Source: Arthrobacter citreus (GTDB lineage: Bacteria; Bacillota; Bacilli; Bacillales; Bacillaceae_G). From it: a stretch of DNA of 64,000 nt. The position numbers and the translations under genes were made by a program. The stretch covers positions 4,712,001 to 4,776,000 of the forward strand of contig CP053688.1 in the NCBI GenBank assembly GCA_013200995.1, in the 5' to 3' direction. Below, in pieces: positions 45,462-54,667 of the stretch (the stretch's first letter is position 1; each line of letters opens with the position of its first letter). The notes beneath the pieces were generated by a model. The model ran no database searches. It was not told the origin of the DNA and saw nothing but the letters and a program-made list of their open reading frames with translations.

Positions 45462-46691
45462 ATGAATGTAGAATATATTTTGATTCGTTATGGAGAAATG
45501 ACTACAAAAGGGAAAAACCGAGGTAGATTTACAAGTATATTAAGAGAAAATGTTAGTAAACGTTTAAAATCTTTTGAAAAACTAAAAATTACTACGACAC
45601 GTGATCGTATGTATATAAAATTAAATGGTGAAGACCATGAAAAAGTTGCTGCAAATTTAAAAGAAGTTTTTGGAATTCATACGTTTAGTTTTGCTAGGAA
45701 AGTTGATACTGAATTAGATGCCATTAAAGTAGGTGCTCTTGAAGCGGTTAATGAGCTAGGTGATAGTGTTAAAACATTTAAAGTGAACGTACAGCGTAGT
45801 TATAAACAATTTCCATTAAATACACCACAGCTTAATCGTGAGCTTGGTGGGTATATACTTCAAAATACAGAGCATTTAACTGTAGATGTACATAATCCAG
45901 ATGTAGCTGTTCGCGTAGAAGTACGTGATGATGCTACGTATATTACTTGTGGAGAAGAATATGGTGCAGGTGGATATCCAGTTGGAGTTGGCGGAAAAGT
46001 TATGCTATTACTATCAGGAGGAATTGACAGTCCTGTAGCAGCTTATATGTTGCTAAAACGAGGCGTATCAATTGAAGCGATTCATTTTGAAAGTCCTCCA
46101 TTTACGAGTGATCGTGCAAAACAAAAAGTAATCGATTTATCAAGTAAACTAACTAGATATTGTAGACGTGTAACTTTACATGTTATTCCATTTACTGAAA
46201 TTCAAAAAGCGATTCATAAGGAAATGCCAGCAAGCTACACTATGACGATCATGAGACGAGTTATGCTACGAATTGCTGAGCAAGTTTCTGTGAATCGAAA
46301 AGCACTAGCTTTAGCTACTGGTGAAAGCTTAGGTCAAGTAGCAAGTCAGACATTGGAAAGTATGCATACAATCAATGAAGTAACGAATTATCCAGTTTTA
46401 AGACCGCTATTAGCGATGGATAAATTAGAGATTATGGAAATCGCTAAGAAAATTGATACGTATGATATTAGTATTAGACCATACGAGGATTGCTGTACAA
46501 TCTTCACTCCATCTAATCCAACTACAAAACCAAAACGTGACAAAGTGGCTCGTTTTGAAAGTCGTTTTGACTTTACAGAATTAATTAATGAAGCCGTTAG
46601 CAATAGAGAATCAATCATTTTTGAAAACGAAATGATTCGAACTCAATCGTCAACGAAACAAGAAGAAATCGATATCGACGCGCTTTTATAA
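45462..46691 (+). CDS. thiI: tRNA 4-thiouridine synthase ThiI
   Basis: The 409-residue enzyme adenylates and thiolates uridine 8 of tRNA. There is an N-terminal ferredoxin-like and THUMP region (about 1-165) and a PP-loop ATPase whose motif [14 protein letters not shown] begins near residue 182. As in other Bacillus proteins the C-terminal rhodanese domain of E. coli ThiI is absent, so a partner desulfurase is needed; nifZ is directly upstream (4-bp gap). ATG follows GAGGTAACAGC. Confidence 0.95.
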   Translation: MNVEYILIRYGEMTTKGKNRGRFTSILRENVSKRLKSFEKLKITTTRDRMYIKLNGEDHEKVAANLKEVFGIHTFSFARKVDTELDAIKVGALEAVNELGDSVKTFKVNVQRSYKQFPLNTPQLNRELGGYILQNTEHLTVDVHNPDVAVRVEVRDDATYITCGEEYGAGGYPVGVGGKVMLLLSGGIDSPVAAYMLLKRGVSIEAIHFESPPFTSDRAKQKVIDLSSKLTRYCRRVTLHVIPFTEIQKAIHKEMPASYTMTIMRRVMLRIAEQVSVNRKALALATGESLGQVASQTLESMHTINEVTNYPVLRPLLAMDKLEIMEIAKKIDTYDISIRPYEDCCTIFTPSNPTTKPKRDKVARFESRFDFTELINEAVSNRESIIFENEMIRTQSSTKQEEIDIDALL

Positions 46692-46719
46692 AAAATACTA
46701 AAAATTACCAATTAAATTA

Positions 46720-46750
46720 TGAATGAAGTCATGTGTTTTATCACACTCTA
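46720..46750 (+). promoter_or_regulatory. Candidate sigma-G promoter of sspA
   Basis: TGAATGA (46720-46726) and CACTCTA (46744-46750) with a 17-nt spacer resemble the forespore sigma-G consensus (TGAATA / CATACTA type). It precedes the SASP gene; motif match only. Confidence 0.5.
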
Positions 46751-46773
46751 TACTCACAAGGAGGTGACAACAC

Positions 46774-46980
46774 ATGACAAATAGAAATAATTCAAGTAAT
46801 TCATTAGTAGCACCTGGTGCACAAGCAGCATTAGACGCAATGAAGTATGAGATTGCTACAGAGTTTGGCGTACAACTTGGCCCTGATTCTACTTCTCGCG
46901 CGAATGGTTCTGTTGGTGGTGAAATCACAAAACGTTTAGTACAAATGGCTGAACAAAGCCTTGGTGGATATTCAAAATAA
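46774..46980 (+). CDS. sspA: Alpha/beta-type small acid-soluble spore protein
   Basis: A 68-residue SASP that coats spore DNA and is cut at germination by GPR. The two family blocks are present: [21 protein letters not shown], containing the GPR cleavage region EFGV, and [18 protein letters not shown]. Start ATG is preceded by AAGGAGGTGAC. It lies after thiI as in B. subtilis. A strong terminator follows. This shows the organism forms endospores. Confidence 0.95.
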   Translation: MTNRNNSSNSLVAPGAQAALDAMKYEIATEFGVQLGPDSTSRANGSVGGEITKRLVQMAEQSLGGYSK

Positions 46981-47002
46981 TGAATTTAAATAATTATGGA
47001 TT

Positions 47003-47030
47003 AAGGGGTAGGGTCAAACCTACCCCTTTT
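47003..47030 (+). terminator. Rho-independent terminator
   Basis: Perfect stem AAGGGGTAGG/CCTACCCCTT with T-run after sspA. Confidence 0.9.
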
Positions 47031-47118
47031 CTATTTTGTCTTTGTCTTTCTCGATGATTTAGTAGCGAGATCAATCTTTGCTATAATAGAGAGAATAAAT
47101 TAAAGGAGAGACCTGTTC

Positions 47119-47988
47119 ATGTCATACATTGAAAATGAATTTATTAGAATTACAACTAAATCCGGGGGAGCAGAGTTGACAGGTATCTATCATAAAAAGG
47201 ATGGGCTAAATTATTTATGGAACGCTAATCCAGCTTATTGGGGGAGACATGCACCTGTTTTATTTCCGAATGTAGGTAAATTAATTGATAATCAATATAA
47301 AGTGGACAATCATATTTATGAGCTTTCTCAGCATGGATTTGCAAGAGATATGGATTTTAAATTAACCGATCTAAAAGAAGGTGAAATCAATTATGAGTTA
47401 AAAAGTAGTGAACAAACCCTTTTAAAGTATCCATTTCAATTTACGCTAAATATTAATTATAAAATAAAGGATAATACTGTTTTTATTAAGAATGTCGTGA
47501 CGAATAATGATCAGAAATCGATGCCGTTTTCAATAGGTGCTCATCCAGCATTTAATATTCCTCTCAAGGAAGGTGAAACTTTTGAGGACTATTATTTACA
47601 ATTTGAAGAAGAAGAAAAATTAGAAACAATTAAATTAGAAGGCCCTTATCGAAATGGCAAAAGAGAACTGATTGCTCAAAACATAAAAAGTTTACCTTTA
47701 ACTCGAGTGCTGTTTAAGGATGATGCTTTAATATTTGAAAAACTGAATAAAAATGTAATGACAATTCGTTCAAAAAATCACAGTAGTATGATTAAAGTAA
47801 ATTTCGAAGGTTTTCCATATGTGGGAATATGGACAACACAAACTGCGCCCTTTCTATGCATCGAACCATGGTATGGAATTGCAGATGAAATTGGTCCAGT
47901 AAAAGAAATGAAAAACAAACTAGGTATTCAAAATTTAAATCCTAATGAAACGTTTACTTGTACTTACAGTATTACAGTTGGTAGTTGA
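47119..47988 (+). CDS. Aldose 1-epimerase family protein (LacX-like)
   Basis: A 289-residue galactose-mutarotase-fold protein, probably interconverting alpha and beta anomers of an aldose or sugar phosphate. Family features are LNYLWNANPAYWGRHAPVLFPNVGKL, LSQHGFARDMDF (acid-base His in HGFARD) and SIGAHPAFNIPL (second His), then CIEPWYGIADE (catalytic Glu region). Similarity is to LacX/YihR type rather than GalM proper. RBS AAAGGAGAG precedes ATG. No sugar operon is nearby. Confidence 0.88.
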   Translation: MSYIENEFIRITTKSGGAELTGIYHKKDGLNYLWNANPAYWGRHAPVLFPNVGKLIDNQYKVDNHIYELSQHGFARDMDFKLTDLKEGEINYELKSSEQTLLKYPFQFTLNINYKIKDNTVFIKNVVTNNDQKSMPFSIGAHPAFNIPLKEGETFEDYYLQFEEEEKLETIKLEGPYRNGKRELIAQNIKSLPLTRVLFKDDALIFEKLNKNVMTIRSKNHSSMIKVNFEGFPYVGIWTTQTAPFLCIEPWYGIADEIGPVKEMKNKLGIQNLNPNETFTCTYSITVGS

Positions 47989-48040
47989 ATAGAAAGATTT
48001 AGATCATAAGAAGTGAAACCATCTATCTAGGTGGTTTATT

Positions 48041-48174
48041 TTTTTGCACATTAAGCGTATAAATTGGCAACGGTGAAGATAAATCGACGTAGTTGCCAAT
48101 TTTAGGTATAAGTATAAGTGCAACTACCCCTCTGTCTTCGCTTTAAAGCTCGCCAATCGGCGAGTTTTCTTTAT
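48041..48174 (-). repeat. Dispersed ~135-bp element, copy 2 (inverted)
   Basis: This is the reverse complement of copy 1 at 32756-32893. Here the CTCGCCAATCGGCGAG hairpin is followed by TTTTCTTT on the plus strand and can terminate transcription from the epimerase gene. It fills most of the 47989-48311 gap before the ytcI-type gene. No ORF inside. Confidence 0.85.
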
Positions 48175-48311
48175 GTGTTTTTATTTAAATTTTCTGAAAA
48201 ATAGTCGATAATTAGCAGGAATTGACGATATAATTAACGAAACCATTATTATTCTATTTTGCAAAATTCAAAATATAATTTTAGTAATGATCAAAAGGAG
48301 GACTAACTAAG

Positions 48312-49886
48312 ATGAACGGAACAAGTTTAATAGCTCCAAAAGTATATAATCTAGTATGGGAAATTGAAAAATTTGCAACAACGGATAAAGTAGCGTTGAA
48401 ATGGGTTGATTCAAACGGTGAATCCAATCAAATAACATATAAGGAACTTTATAATAAAGTTCATCAATATGCTTTTACATTTAAAAATAGTGGCATTGAA
48501 AAAGGGGACAAACTTTTTGTAATGATGCCTAGATGTGTGGAGACTTATGTAGTCTATTTAGCAATCTTAAAAATAGGATGCGTTGTCATCCCAGGTTCTG
48601 AAATGTTAACTGTTAAAGATATTCAATATCGTCTAGAACATAGTGAAGTTAAAGCGATTGTATCGCATGATGAATATATAGGTACATTTAGTGAGATTGC
48701 TAAAAGTGGAAAATATAAATTATTTACAATCCATAATCAACAAACTGTGTGGACTTCATTAAATGATCAAGCGATTAGCGGAGCCCATGTATTAACTGTA
48801 GAAACAAAAAGTGATGACTTAGCATTTATTTCGTATACATCTGGAACGACTGGCAATCCAAAAGGAGTTGTACATACTCACAGTTGGGGATATGCGCATA
48901 TTCGAACTGTTGCTTCAAATTGGTTAGATGTTACGGAGGAGGACACTGTATGGGCGACTGCAGGTCCAGGCTGGCAAAAGTGGATTTGGAGCCCGTTTTT
49001 AGCAACGTTAGGAAGTGGGGCAACAGGGTTCTTTTATGAAGGGAAATTTGATGCAAACACTTTCTTAACATTACTTAAAGAACAAAATATTTCAGTTTTT
49101 TGCAGTACGCCAACCGAATATCGATTTATGGCAAAGGTTGATAACTTAGATCAATACCAATTACCAGCATTAAGAAGTGCTGTTTCAGCGGGCGAACCAT
49201 TAAATCAAGAGGTAATCCGTACATTTAAGAAACATTTTAATGTTGATGTAAGAGATGGGTATGGACAAACTGAAAATACTTTATTAATTGGAACGATGAA
49301 GGACATTAAAGCAAAGGTAGGTTCAATGGGAATTCCTACACCTGGTAACTTAGTTGAAATCGTAGATGATGAAGGAAATCCGGTCGGATCTAACGAAGTA
49401 GGCCATATTGCAGTGCATTTAAGCTCTCCTGCTCTTTTTAAACACTATTATAATGATATGGAGCGAACAAATGCACAAAAAAAAGGTGAGTATTACTTAA
49501 CTGGTGATCGAGCTAAAAAAGATGAAGATGGTTACTATTGGTTCGATGGACGTAGTGACGATATTATCATTAGCTCAGGTTATACGATTGGTCCTTTTGA
49601 AATAGAAGATGCTCTTGTACAACACAAGCTTGTAAAGGAATGTGCAGTCGTTGCAAGTCCTGATCCTTTACGTGGAAATATTGTAAAGGCATTTGTTGTA
49701 TTGACAGAGAATACCCAAAATCAAGAAGATTTAATTTCAGAATTGCAGGAGCACGTTAAAAAAATTACTGCACCATATAAATATCCACGTAAAATTGAAT
49801 TTGTTCAAGAGCTACCGAAAACAACTTCTGGTAAAATCCGAAGAGTAGAGCTGCGTGCAATGGAACAATTACGTGAATCGAATTGA
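48312..49886 (+). CDS. ytcI: Acyl-CoA synthetase (YtcI-type, AMP-forming)
   Basis: A 524-residue adenylate-forming ligase. Motifs: YTSGTTGNPKG (about residue 175), the GYGQTENTLLIG core, GDRAKKDEDGYYWFDGRSDDII, and the C-terminal lysine in LPKTTSGKIRR. It activates a carboxylate, probably short or medium chain, to acyl-CoA. Position after thiI-sspA matches B. subtilis ytcI. The conserved PKTTSGK lysine could be an AcuA target; that is inference. RBS AAAGGAGG precedes ATG. Confidence 0.9.
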   Translation: MNGTSLIAPKVYNLVWEIEKFATTDKVALKWVDSNGESNQITYKELYNKVHQYAFTFKNSGIEKGDKLFVMMPRCVETYVVYLAILKIGCVVIPGSEMLTVKDIQYRLEHSEVKAIVSHDEYIGTFSEIAKSGKYKLFTIHNQQTVWTSLNDQAISGAHVLTVETKSDDLAFISYTSGTTGNPKGVVHTHSWGYAHIRTVASNWLDVTEEDTVWATAGPGWQKWIWSPFLATLGSGATGFFYEGKFDANTFLTLLKEQNISVFCSTPTEYRFMAKVDNLDQYQLPALRSAVSAGEPLNQEVIRTFKKHFNVDVRDGYGQTENTLLIGTMKDIKAKVGSMGIPTPGNLVEIVDDEGNPVGSNEVGHIAVHLSSPALFKHYYNDMERTNAQKKGEYYLTGDRAKKDEDGYYWFDGRSDDIIISSGYTIGPFEIEDALVQHKLVKECAVVASPDPLRGNIVKAFVVLTENTQNQEDLISELQEHVKKITAPYKYPRKIEFVQELPKTTSGKIRRVELRAMEQLRESN

Positions 49887-49905
49887 GTAAATACTTATGT
49901 TAAAA

Positions 49906-49930
49906 TGAGGGGGGAATTCCCTCCTTTTTT
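49906..49930 (+). terminator. Rho-independent terminator
   Basis: GAGGG/CCCTC hairpin around GGAATT, then T6, after ytcI. Confidence 0.8.
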
Positions 49931-49951
49931 CATATTAAGAAAGTACAAATG

Positions 49952-50009
49952 TGAGGGGTAGTTTAAGTTTATACGCCTAAGGGCTCGCTAACCGGCGAGT
50001 TTTCTTTAT
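49952..50009 (-). repeat. Dispersed element, copy 3 (partial)
   Basis: This carries the same AAAGAAAACTCGCC...GGCGAG end and a GAGGGGTAGTT block as copies 1 and 2, in the same orientation as copy 2, but the middle and distal part are missing. Copies 2 and 3 flank the ytcI gene. Confidence 0.75.
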
Positions 50010-50057
50010 TTTTGTTTGGAAAAAATAACGAATTTGCAAAGGGATGGTGGTTTTTAG

Positions 50058-51641
50058 ATGAAAAAGCTTTGGTATAATGGTTTATTTTATACGATGGAAA
50101 GTGAAGGGGAAAAGGTAGAGTCAATTATTACAGAAGATGACCGAATAGTAAAAACTGGCACATATAATTCGCTATTATCTTTTTTAGATGGTGAACAATT
50201 TGAGAAGATTAATTGTAATGGGAAAACTGGTTTTCCTGGATTTATAGATAGTCATTTACATCTAATTGGACATGGTGAAGCGAAAAATCGCGTCGACTTG
50301 ACGAAGTGTAGTACATATAGTGAAATGCTAGAGCGTATGAAAAAAGCAGTTAGTGAATCAGGTTCTAATGAATGGATCATAGGTGAGGGATGGAACGAAA
50401 ACGAATGGAATTCAATACCAGCTTTTAGCATCGACGATTTAAATCGATTATCGAATACAAATCCGATTGTGTTAAAAAGGACTTGTCGACATGTTTATTT
50501 TGTCAATTCCCTTGCACTTAATAAAGCAAGTATAAATGACGATATGCAGATTGAAGGTGGACAAATTGGATTCTCCGAGGATGGACAGTTAAACGGTTTA
50601 TTGTATGATGAAGCTGTCAATTTAGTCCTTAAATCAATGCCGGCACCGGATGATCTATATTTGTCAAAAGCAATTATTTCCGCAATAAAAGATTGTTATC
50701 AACATGGTATTGTTGGTGCCGTTACGGAGGATTTATCTTACTATGGTAATGCCAATTTAGTCATTGATTTATATGAACAACTTTTAAATGAAGTTCCATT
50801 CCATACTCATGTCTTAATTCATCACACGACTTTAGATGAGGTTAAAGAAAGATTACATAGCGGAAATAAAAATGTATCATTCGGAGGCGTAAAAGCATTT
50901 ATTGATGGTTCATTTGGTGGTAGAACAGCCCTGCTTGAAAAACCTTATGAAGACGACAATAGGATCACTGGATTACAGGTGACTTCCCCAGAAAAATTAG
51001 AAGTAATTACGAAAAAAGCACGTGAAAATAATTTACCAATTGCATTTCATATGATTGGTGACTTAGCTGTAAAGCAAGGTATTGATGCAGTTAAAAAGTA
51101 TCCTAATCAAGGTGAGTTACCAGATCGATTTATTCATTGTGCTCTTTTATCTCCTAAGCTAATTGAGGAAATGAAAAAATTAAATATCGTTGTTGATGTA
51201 CAAACGTCATTTTTATATGCTGATTACCCATGGTTAGTAGATCGAATCGGTAATAGTAGAAACCACTATGCATTCTTGATGAAGTCTTTACTAAATGAAT
51301 CAATTGCTTTAGCGAATGGATCAGATACACCGATTGATACAGTTAATCCATGGCAAGGAATTTATACAGCAGTTACTCGAAAAGCAAAAAATGGAGAAGT
51401 CTATAATATTCAAGAAGCAATTAGCTTATTCGAAGCAATTAAACTTTACACAGTTGATAGTGCGGCATCATTTGGTCAAGATGACAAAAGAGGATTAATA
51501 AAAGAAGGGTATTTCGCTGATTTGATTCTGTTTGATGAAGATCCCTTTGTGTTAGATCCAAACAGTCTACTATCTGTAAAATGTAGTGAAACTATTTGCC
51601 GAGGAAATACTGTTTATAGAAAGTCAGAGGAGCGATATTAA
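50058..51641 (+). CDS. ytcJ: YtcJ-type metal-dependent amidohydrolase
   Basis: A 527-residue amidohydrolase-3 domain protein. GFPGFIDSHLHLIGHG (about 58-73) gives the HxH metal pair, GGVKAFIDGSFGGRTALL carries the metal-site Lys region, and AFHMIGDLAVKQG and ALANGSDTPIDTVNPW are the later histidine and aspartate sites. It resembles B. subtilis YtcJ, with the substrate unknown. It follows ytcI as in B. subtilis, preceded by copy 3 of the dispersed repeat. RBS GGGATGGTGG precedes ATG. Confidence 0.9.
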   Translation: MKKLWYNGLFYTMESEGEKVESIITEDDRIVKTGTYNSLLSFLDGEQFEKINCNGKTGFPGFIDSHLHLIGHGEAKNRVDLTKCSTYSEMLERMKKAVSESGSNEWIIGEGWNENEWNSIPAFSIDDLNRLSNTNPIVLKRTCRHVYFVNSLALNKASINDDMQIEGGQIGFSEDGQLNGLLYDEAVNLVLKSMPAPDDLYLSKAIISAIKDCYQHGIVGAVTEDLSYYGNANLVIDLYEQLLNEVPFHTHVLIHHTTLDEVKERLHSGNKNVSFGGVKAFIDGSFGGRTALLEKPYEDDNRITGLQVTSPEKLEVITKKARENNLPIAFHMIGDLAVKQGIDAVKKYPNQGELPDRFIHCALLSPKLIEEMKKLNIVVDVQTSFLYADYPWLVDRIGNSRNHYAFLMKSLLNESIALANGSDTPIDTVNPWQGIYTAVTRKAKNGEVYNIQEAISLFEAIKLYTVDSAASFGQDDKRGLIKEGYFADLILFDEDPFVLDPNSLLSVKCSETICRGNTVYRKSEERY

Positions 51642-51790
51642 ACGCTGGATAATCAATCATTATTGTAAGAAATAGTTTATTAACAAATATCGTAACTAGA
51701 TCAACATAAGCAAATAAATTATCAATAAAAATCTTTTTTATCAACAAATTTCACAAATCGTTCGAATACAACTCAATAGTTCAACACTCT

Positions 51791-51825
51791 AAAAGAATGG
51801 TATTTAAATTTACCGTTCTTTTTTG
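51791..51825 (+). terminator. Rho-independent terminator
   Basis: Stem AAGAATGGTA/TACCGTTCTT with T6. Because it overlaps the far upstream end of the next frame, that gene must start further on. Confidence 0.75.
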
Positions 51826-51874
51826 TTTATCCGGTTACTGGTTTGCCTATACTGTTACAAAAAAGGGTGGTTTT

Positions 51875-52504
51875 TTGCTTTATATATACTCTATTCTAAT
51901 TTTTATTGCATGCATAGTGTTTCTATTAATACTCTTTGTACTTTTTATTAATATGAAAGTAGTTATTAACAGTGTCTATACAAAAGAAGAACGGTTTATG
52001 AATGTTAAACTTTCTATTTTGAAAAACTTAGTACATTTTAACTTTACAGTTCCTTTAAAAAGACCAAAAGAAGTTAAGGAAGATGTGTCGGATTTAGAGA
52101 AGAAAAGGGACATCTCTGTCTTTCAACAAATTGATTTTTTCATAAATTTATATTCGAATGGACATACTATCATTACGAAATTTCTAAGGTCTGTACAAAT
52201 TTACAATTTAACTTACCATATTCATTTTGGTGTTGGAAACTCTGCTTTAACAGGGATATCGATCGGAACGGCTTATAGTGCAATTGGAATTTTTGAAAAC
52301 TTATTAAGCAAATTTACGGTTTTACATCATCCTCCAACGATCGATATTACACCGAACTATTATACAAATATAATGGAAACGACTGGTAAAATCAGGTTTT
52401 CATTTTCGGTACGAAAGGCAGTATTTGCGGGATTATTATTTTTAAAAGCTTATTTGAAAACTAGAAAAGAATTTAAAGCAACACATCCAATCGAAACTAA
52501 TTAG
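51875..52504 (+). CDS. ytfI: DUF2953 protein YtfI
   Basis: A protein of about 209 residues if started at TTG 51875, with one N-terminal membrane segment (about 4-28) and a DUF2953 body (FHFGVGNSALTGISIGTAYSAIG, then IDITPNYYTN). B. subtilis YtfI sits directly before ytfJ, as here (12-bp gap). The frame is open back to an ATG at 51797, but a terminator occupies that stretch, so the downstream start with GGGTGG ahead of it is preferred; this choice is uncertain. Probably membrane-anchored, sporulation-linked by context. Confidence 0.75.
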   Translation: MLYIYSILIFIACIVFLLILFVLFINMKVVINSVYTKEERFMNVKLSILKNLVHFNFTVPLKRPKEVKEDVSDLEKKRDISVFQQIDFFINLYSNGHTIITKFLRSVQIYNLTYHIHFGVGNSALTGISIGTAYSAIGIFENLLSKFTVLHHPPTIDITPNYYTNIMETTGKIRFSFSVRKAVFAGLLFLKAYLKTRKEFKATHPIETN

Positions 52505-52516
52505 AGGTGATTAACA

Positions 52517-52960
52517 ATGAGTCAACATCCAATTGGAGACTTAATGCACGCAGCAATGGAAAACTTATCAGCAATGATTAATGTTAATACGATTATTGGT
52601 GATCCTATTTCAACACCTGATGGAAGTTTAATTTTAACTGTATCAAAAGTGGGAGTTGGCTTCGCAGCTGGTGGAAGTGAATTTCGAAATTATCATCTTG
52701 TAGACGGTGTAAAGCAAGCTGAAGTAAGAAGTCCACATCCATTTGGAGGAGGTACTGGTGGCGGAGCATCAATCACTCCAATTGCATTTTTAATTGTAAG
52801 CAAAGATGGAGTTAAATTACTTCACTTAGATCAAAATACGCATTTAATTGAAAAGCTAATGGACTTAGCGCCACAAGCTTTAGAAAAAGTAAAAAAATAC
52901 ATGAAGAAAAAAGATGATTCAGATAAACCTGAAGAAGATTTTGATACAGATTTAGATTAA
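52517..52960 (+). CDS. gerW: GerW (YtfJ) spore germination protein
   Basis: A 147-residue protein of the GerW/YtfJ family, a forespore-expressed protein needed for lysozyme-sensitive or nutrient germination. The start HPIGDLMHAAMENLSAMINVNTIIGDPISTPDGSLI, the GFAAGGSEF stretch, PHPFGGGTGGGASITPIAFLIV, and the charged tail KKYMKKKDDSDKPEEDFDTD are all typical. AGAGGTGA precedes ATG. It is cotranscribed with ytfI. Confidence 0.93.
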   Translation: MSQHPIGDLMHAAMENLSAMINVNTIIGDPISTPDGSLILTVSKVGVGFAAGGSEFRNYHLVDGVKQAEVRSPHPFGGGTGGGASITPIAFLIVSKDGVKLLHLDQNTHLIEKLMDLAPQALEKVKKYMKKKDDSDKPEEDFDTDLD

Positions 52961-53051
52961 ATATAAAATTTAAGTAAAGTTAATTGCAATCAAGGTGTCC
53001 TTCCAGTAAGATAAATGTTGTGAACATTTTGTAATTTTGGGAGGAAATATC

Positions 53052-53552
53052 ATGGCATCTGTAACATTTAAAAACAATCCAGTAACTCTTGTTGGACAAG
53101 AAGTAAAAGTAGGAGAAAAAGCTCCAAGCTTTACTGTTTTAGCAAATGATTTAAGCCCAGTAACTTTAGAAGCTTCAGCTGGTAAAGTTCGCTTAATTAG
53201 CGCAGTACCATCTGTAGACACTGGTATTTGTGATGCACAAACTCGTCGTTTTAACGAAGAATTATCAAACGTAGAAAACGTAGAAGTTTTAACAATTTCT
53301 ATGGACTTACCATTCGCACAAAAAAGATGGTGTGCTGCTAGTGGTTTAGAAAATGTACATACTTTATCTGATCACCGTGATGCATCTTTTGGTGAAGCAT
53401 TTGGTGTATTAATGCAAGAATTACGTTTATTAGCTCGTGCAGTATTCGTAGTAGACTCAAATGATGTTGTTACTTACGTTGAGTACGTAGCAGAAGGTAC
53501 AACTCATCCAAACTATGAAGCAGCAATCGAAGCTGTAAAAGCTGCAAAATAA
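53052..53552 (+). CDS. tpx: Thiol peroxidase Tpx
   Basis: A 166-residue atypical 2-Cys peroxiredoxin that reduces H2O2 and organic peroxides. The peroxidatic Cys60 is in [14 protein letters not shown] and the resolving Cys94 in [13 protein letters not shown], as in B. subtilis Tpx (YtgI). ATG at 53052 has GGAGGAAA upstream; an in-frame ATG 15 nt earlier precedes the RBS and is dismissed. It follows gerW with a small AT-rich gap. Confidence 0.95.
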   Translation: MASVTFKNNPVTLVGQEVKVGEKAPSFTVLANDLSPVTLEASAGKVRLISAVPSVDTGICDAQTRRFNEELSNVENVEVLTISMDLPFAQKRWCAASGLENVHTLSDHRDASFGEAFGVLMQELRLLARAVFVVDSNDVVTYVEYVAEGTTHPNYEAAIEAVKAAK

Positions 53553-53576
53553 TTTAAAATAACTCAATTAAGAGTT

Positions 53577-53611
53577 AAAAGGCTGTCGAGTAGATCTCGG
53601 CAGTTTTTTTA
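53577..53611 (+). terminator. Rho-independent terminator
   Basis: Stem CTGTCGAG/CTCGGCAG with T7 after tpx. Confidence 0.85.
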
Positions 53612-53622
53612 TATTTCGTGAT

Positions 53623-53652
53623 AAAAAAACACCCACATATAAATGTGAGTGA
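53623..53652 (-). terminator. Rho-independent terminator
   Basis: Stem CACTCACAT/ATGTGGGTG followed by T7, minus strand, after proC. Confidence 0.85.
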
Positions 53653-53697
53653 ATCTTATTAAAACTAATTATTACGGTAGTCAACGCTATGATAAAT

Positions 53698-54504
53698 TTA
53701 ATTTCCTAATGACTTTGATTTCTCGGTGCAACGCTCCATTGCCGAAATAATTGATGAACGGAAGCCTTGCTTTTCTAATTCAGCAATTGCTTCGATTGTT
53801 GCACCACCTGGTGTACATACTTGGTCTTTTAATTCGCCAGGATGTAATTCAGTTTCAAGTACCATTTTTGCAGCTCCTAAAACTGCTTGAGCAGCTAACT
53901 TATATGCTTGGTTTCTTTGAATTCCTTGTAAAACAGCCCCATCCGCTAATGCTTCTATCATTAAGTAAACATACGCAGGTGATGAGCCGCTTATAGCAGG
54001 GATTGCATCCATTAATTTCTCATTAACTATTTCGCATTTTCCAAAGCTATTAAAAATCTCCATAACTTCATTTAGTTCGTTTTCAGTAACAATATGATTA
54101 TGACAAAGAGCGCTCATACCTTCCCTAACTAAAGATGGTGTATTTGGCATTGTTCTTACAATTTTAACTTCTTTACCAAATGACTTTTCTACACCTTCTA
54201 AAGTAATGCCAGCAGCAATTGTAATGATGACAGTGTTATGTGAAACTACTTCTTTAATTTCTTCAATGATTGTTGGATATAAATCAGGTTTCACAGCTAA
54301 AAACAAATAATCAACTTGTTGAGCTAACTCGATATTACTTTTTAACGTTAAAACCCCGTATAAATTTTTAACTTTTTCAAGCGTCTCATTTGACCTTGCA
54401 CTTACATAAATCTGATTTTTTCCAATTACATTTGAATCAATCAGCCCACCAATCATGGCTTGGGCCATTTTTCCGCATCCAATAAAACCAATCTTCTTAT
54501 TCAT
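53698..54504 (-). CDS. proC: Pyrroline-5-carboxylate reductase
   Basis: A 268-residue NAD(P)H-dependent enzyme that finishes proline synthesis. The N-terminal dinucleotide site is IGFIGCGKMAQAMIGG, VKIVRTMPNTPSLVREGMSAL lies in the middle, and the signature PAYVYLMIEALADGAVLQGIQR through CTPGGATIEAIAELEKQGFRSS near the end is complete. B. subtilis has three paralogues (ProG/H/I); which one this matches cannot be said. It is an insertion relative to the B. subtilis tpx-ytxK order. Confidence 0.92.
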   Translation of the reverse strand: MNKKIGFIGCGKMAQAMIGGLIDSNVIGKNQIYVSARSNETLEKVKNLYGVLTLKSNIELAQQVDYLFLAVKPDLYPTIIEEIKEVVSHNTVIITIAAGITLEGVEKSFGKEVKIVRTMPNTPSLVREGMSALCHNHIVTENELNEVMEIFNSFGKCEIVNEKLMDAIPAISGSSPAYVYLMIEALADGAVLQGIQRNQAYKLAAQAVLGAAKMVLETELHPGELKDQVCTPGGATIEAIAELEKQGFRSSIISAMERCTEKSKSLGN

Positions 54505-54667
54505 ACATTTTCACATCCAATAAGTTTAATAAATTGAATTATACAGGAGGGGTTTAATATTACCAAATAATACATTATTAAAATATTTCGATGAATAGGA
54601 TACACACTTAGAATTATTTTTTGTAAAATAAAGATTGAGAAATAGGACTCTATATTTAGGGGGTATT

